Positions 3,436-5,546 of a stretch of DNA of 5,546 nucleotides are shown in pieces. How positions within the stretch are numbered: position 1 is the stretch's first letter; each line of letters opens with the position of its first letter. The stretch lies in contig JAUWZF010000087.1 in the NCBI GenBank assembly GCA_030615475.1, forward strand, positions 1 through 5,546. Reading direction: 5' to 3'. This DNA is from Dehalococcoidales bacterium (lineage in GTDB: Bacteria > Chloroflexota > Dehalococcoidia > Dehalococcoidales > RBG-16-60-22). The notes under the pieces are model-generated. The model ran no database searches, had not been told where the DNA came from, and saw nothing but the letters and a program-made list of their open reading frames with translations. Position numbers and translations under genes: made by a program.

Positions 3436-5358
3436 CTACTTTAAAAGTCCCCGCCCCGCTAGATCGGCGGCGACATCGCCGAGCTGAAGGTCTTCGAGCT
3501 TGGCCTTTGTCGGCAGGCCGGTTTCGGCGTCCCAGCCGCGCAGTCCGTAATAATCGCTCTTCATCTTCTCGAATTCTTCTCTATCGACGACGGCCCCTAT
3601 TTTGGATATTATCTCGCCGTCTTTACCGGGCACCAGGCCGTCGTGATTAAAGAATATCTCGCCTTTCCGCAGGGGCACGCTGTGGTAATAGTCCAGCAGC
3701 CGGTCGCCTTTGCGTCCCGGCCATCCCTGCCGGAGCAGTATGGCCCTCTGCAGGTTAAAGATTCTTTCCCCTATCCGGTACAGTCCTGCCTCGTCAATTT
3801 CTTTCCCGGTAATCGCCGAATAGACCTGGCTTTCCGTGGCCGGTCCATCGTTACCATCTCCGCGACGCAAGGGTAATATCATCGTCCAATGGAGGTCACA
3901 GAGGACGAGGCTTTCCTTGGTAAAAACACGGTCCTGGAGTTTCCTGGCCGCCAGCGCCTTACCTTCGTACGTGGAAAAATCGGCGGCGATGACGCTGCCC
4001 CACAAATTCGCCGCCGCATTACGGAATTGTTCGGATGTGTAAAGTTCACCCGGCTCGCCTCCTCCCATGCCCAGCCACATCATCAACGGCGAGGCGACTT
4101 CATGCAGCTGCTGTATCGGCCGTCTCGGCTCCGTGGCGTAGAGAAGCGCCGTGGTTATAATCATCCGGGGGTCGTAGTCCTTGGTCTCGCTCAATCTGGT
4201 AGCGACGTACATGCTTAACAGTTCCTGAGCCCTCGTTCCGACCGACTCGGCGGCGGCTATCGTGCCCCGGGCCAGGGTATCGCCGAAGCCTTCTCTGCAG
4301 GTTATCTTTCTGGTGAGCTCTTCAATAAACTCGGGGCTGCCAATACTGGATAGCGGGAGCCCCGTTTCCTTTTCGTTGATGAGGCCTTCCTGATAGCAGG
4401 CGTCAAGCCACTCAATCATGCCGTGCAACACGGCGGTATCAAGTCCATAGCCGTCGCAGAGCCTCGTGGCCAGCAGGTGCGCGCCGTTGTCCTTGCCGGT
4501 ATATCTCATGACGAATGCCGTATAAAACACGGATGCCTGGCAGAGCGCCTTGTAGTACCGGCCCTTTTCGCCGTCATATATCTGGCGGGAGCACCCGATG
4601 CCGCACCCGTAGCAGGAATAGTCCCGCGTGAGCCCGGGTACCGCCCACGGCGAGGGCATACCGGCTCTGGGTCTTGAACCCTTCTTACTCTCGACCAGCT
4701 GCCGCACCCTGTCGGGGTCGGCGGCTACCGGCCTCTTGTCGCCGGCGGCGACGATGGCCTTGAGGTTTTTCGACCCCAGGACGGCGCCGAGACCGCCGGA
4801 GCCGGAGGCGCCCCCTTCAGCCAGCACGGTGGCGAAGGGGATCAGGTTCTCCGCGGCGGGCCCGATAGACAGGACCCCCACGCCTTTACCCAGTTCCGCT
4901 TTCAGGCTATCGCTCGCATCGAAAGTGGTCTGGCCCCAGAGATGGGATGCGTCCCGTATTTCCACCCTGCCGTCATGAATATAGATATAGACGGGTTTAT
5001 CCGCCTTTCCCTGGACTGCCAGAGCGTCATAGCCGGCGTATTTCAGCCAGGCCCCCCACGTCTCCCCCAGATTGGCGTAGGAGAATGATTCCGGGTCGCC
5101 AGCGGGCGATTTCCCGAAGATTTTCCAGCGGAAACCGGCGAAACCGGCGAACCCGGTTACGGGACCGTTGGCGCATATAAAGCAGTTCTCCGGGTCCAGC
5201 GCCCCTGCCTGCGGGGGCACCAAGTCCCAGTAGAGCCGGGCGGCAATGCCGTGTCCTCCCAGGTATTTATCCGCGTAATCGGCGGTCGGCAGCTTGGTTA
5301 TCTTTCCATCCGATAAATCTACCTTTAAGATCTCTCCGGCGTAACCGAATTCTGGCAT
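3436..5358 (-). CDS. Aldehyde:ferredoxin oxidoreductase family protein (tungsten/molybdenum bis-pterin enzyme)
   Basis: A full-length 640-aa AOR-family protein; family members are usually about 600-650 aa. The family binds a tungsto- or molybdo-bis-pterin and one [4Fe-4S] cluster and in general oxidises aldehydes or reduces acids with ferredoxin, in the cytoplasm. Visible motifs: N-terminal YLGGHGIAARLYW (32-44); GPVTGFAGFAGFRW (65-78) and FGKSP (81-85) of the pterin region; LGETWGAWLKYAGYDALAVQ (97-116); GGLGAVLGSKNLKAI (188-202); cluster ligands C249, C252, C256 (CYGCGIGC); and the fourth, C487, in LVLCDLHW. The C-terminus YYGLRGWDAETGLP (603-616) is typical. The stretch after the cluster (YYKALCQASVF, 268-278) lacks the E-rich Y-E sequence I expect near the active site, so the substrate may differ from classical AOR. 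The ATG at 5358 follows GAAAGGA with a long 11-nt spacer and lies 18 bp after the stop of another AOR gene, so the two are co-transcribed. Substrate unknown. Confidence 0.93.
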   Translation of the reverse strand: MPEFGYAGEILKVDLSDGKITKLPTADYADKYLGGHGIAARLYWDLVPPQAGALDPENCFICANGPVTGFAGFAGFRWKIFGKSPAGDPESFSYANLGETWGAWLKYAGYDALAVQGKADKPVYIYIHDGRVEIRDASHLWGQTTFDASDSLKAELGKGVGVLSIGPAAENLIPFATVLAEGGASGSGGLGAVLGSKNLKAIVAAGDKRPVAADPDRVRQLVESKKGSRPRAGMPSPWAVPGLTRDYSCYGCGIGCSRQIYDGEKGRYYKALCQASVFYTAFVMRYTGKDNGAHLLATRLCDGYGLDTAVLHGMIEWLDACYQEGLINEKETGLPLSSIGSPEFIEELTRKITCREGFGDTLARGTIAAAESVGTRAQELLSMYVATRLSETKDYDPRMIITTALLYATEPRRPIQQLHEVASPLMMWLGMGGGEPGELYTSEQFRNAAANLWGSVIAADFSTYEGKALAARKLQDRVFTKESLVLCDLHWTMILPLRRGDGNDGPATESQVYSAITGKEIDEAGLYRIGERIFNLQRAILLRQGWPGRKGDRLLDYYHSVPLRKGEIFFNHDGLVPGKDGEIISKIGAVVDREEFEKMKSDYYGLRGWDAETGLPTKAKLEDLQLGDVAADLAGRGLLK

Positions 5359-5365
5359 CGTATCG

Positions 5366-5376
5366 AAAGTCCTTTC
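5366..5376 (-). promoter_or_regulatory. Ribosome-binding site of the complete AOR gene
   Basis: GAAAGGA (5376-5370) lies between the stop of the upstream AOR gene (TGA at 5379-5377) and the ATG at 5358. The 11-nt spacing is longer than optimal, so translation may depend on coupling with the upstream gene. Confidence 0.5.
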
Positions 5377-5546
5377 TCAGTGTGTTTTTAATCCCAGCTC
5401 TTTCAGCTTGGCGGCAGTCGGGGTGCCGTTTTTATCCCAGCCGCGTACCGAGTAGTATTCGTCGAGCATTTCATCGAGGTCTTTCTGGCTGATAAGCTGT
5501 CCTTTGGAAGCCCCTGCCTTGATGGGCTCGGTCATGAGACGCTTGG
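5377..5546 (-). CDS. C-terminal tail of a second AOR-family protein (truncated by window edge)
   Basis: Only the last 55 codons are in the window, ending with TGA at 5379-5377. The residues LMTEPIKAGASKGQLISQKD, then DLDEMLDEYYSVRGWDKNG, then TPTAAKLKELGL follow the standard AOR C-terminal pattern: D-x-M-L-D-E-Y-Y-x-x-R-G-W-D-x-x-G-x-P-T-x-x-K-L-x-x-L-G-L. The neighbouring gene has the same ending (EKMKSDYYGLRGWD, GLPTKAKLEDLQLG), so these are paralogues side by side. They are separated by 18 bp and presumably form one operon transcribed leftward. Which subfamily it belongs to cannot be decided from the tail. Confidence 0.88.
   Translation of the reverse strand, partial: KRLMTEPIKAGASKGQLISQKDLDEMLDEYYSVRGWDKNGTPTAAKLKELGLKTH

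Noticed and set aside
4628..4978. 116-codon + strand ORF, and similar + strand ORFs at 3643-4218 and 4947-5180
   Set aside because: All lie opposite the full-length AOR gene with Ser/Pro/Arg-rich, low-complexity translations typical of antisense shadows.
1..5546. CRISPR array, tRNA, rRNA or intact transposase gene
   Set aside because: No regularly spaced direct repeats, no tRNA-like cloverleaf and no transposase motifs were seen on either strand.

Overview
This 5.5-kb window looks like bacterial chromosome from an anaerobe, most likely a Dehalococcoidia-type Chloroflexota. That guess rests on two adjacent aldehyde:ferredoxin oxidoreductase (AOR) family genes, a DUF2089/SHOCT-like operon, moderate GC content, and GC-rich palindromic intergenic DNA broken by one very AT-rich promoter. 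Nothing in the window (rRNA, tRNA, marker gene) fixes the taxonomy.

Layout. Positions 1-465 (+) hold the 3' part of a small gene that resembles the WYL-like small proteins, with an unassigned C-terminal extension. Positions 533-1652 (-) hold a two-gene partition-type cassette: a short ParA ATPase, then a ribbon-helix-helix (RHH) protein whose start codon lies inside the end of parA. Its promoter has a near-consensus -35 and -10 whose 17-bp spacer contains the perfect palindrome GCGCAATTGCGC. This is a likely operator/centromere site, and related copies of the motif occur at 533-547 and 3281-3295.

Positions 1653-2155 are intergenic. They contain a palindrome-rich, 247-bp repeat-like block (1743-1989) with an orphan terminator hairpin and a second long hairpin. 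An AT-rich segment follows with an exact TTGACA-17-TATAAT promoter. This promoter drives a compact + strand operon (2156-3256): a DUF2089-family helix-turn-helix protein without its zinc ribbon, a small membrane protein with an ATGA overlap, and a SHOCT-like/YvlB-type protein. All three have strong Shine-Dalgarno sequences. The set suggests an envelope-linked regulatory module, but the function is inferred only.

A convergent - strand unit fills the right side. It comprises the C-terminal tail of one AOR paralogue (5377-5546), a complete 640-aa AOR-family oxidoreductase (3436-5358), and, starting right after its stop codon, a 47-codon ORF that looks like the last transmembrane helix of an MFS transporter. 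A 14-bp hairpin (3277-3320) that contains one motif copy separates the two convergent units.

The points most worth following are the GCGCAAYTGCGTYAA motif family tied to the parA promoter, the RHH partner with a ParB-like N-terminal box, and the MFS-tail remnant joined to the AOR gene.
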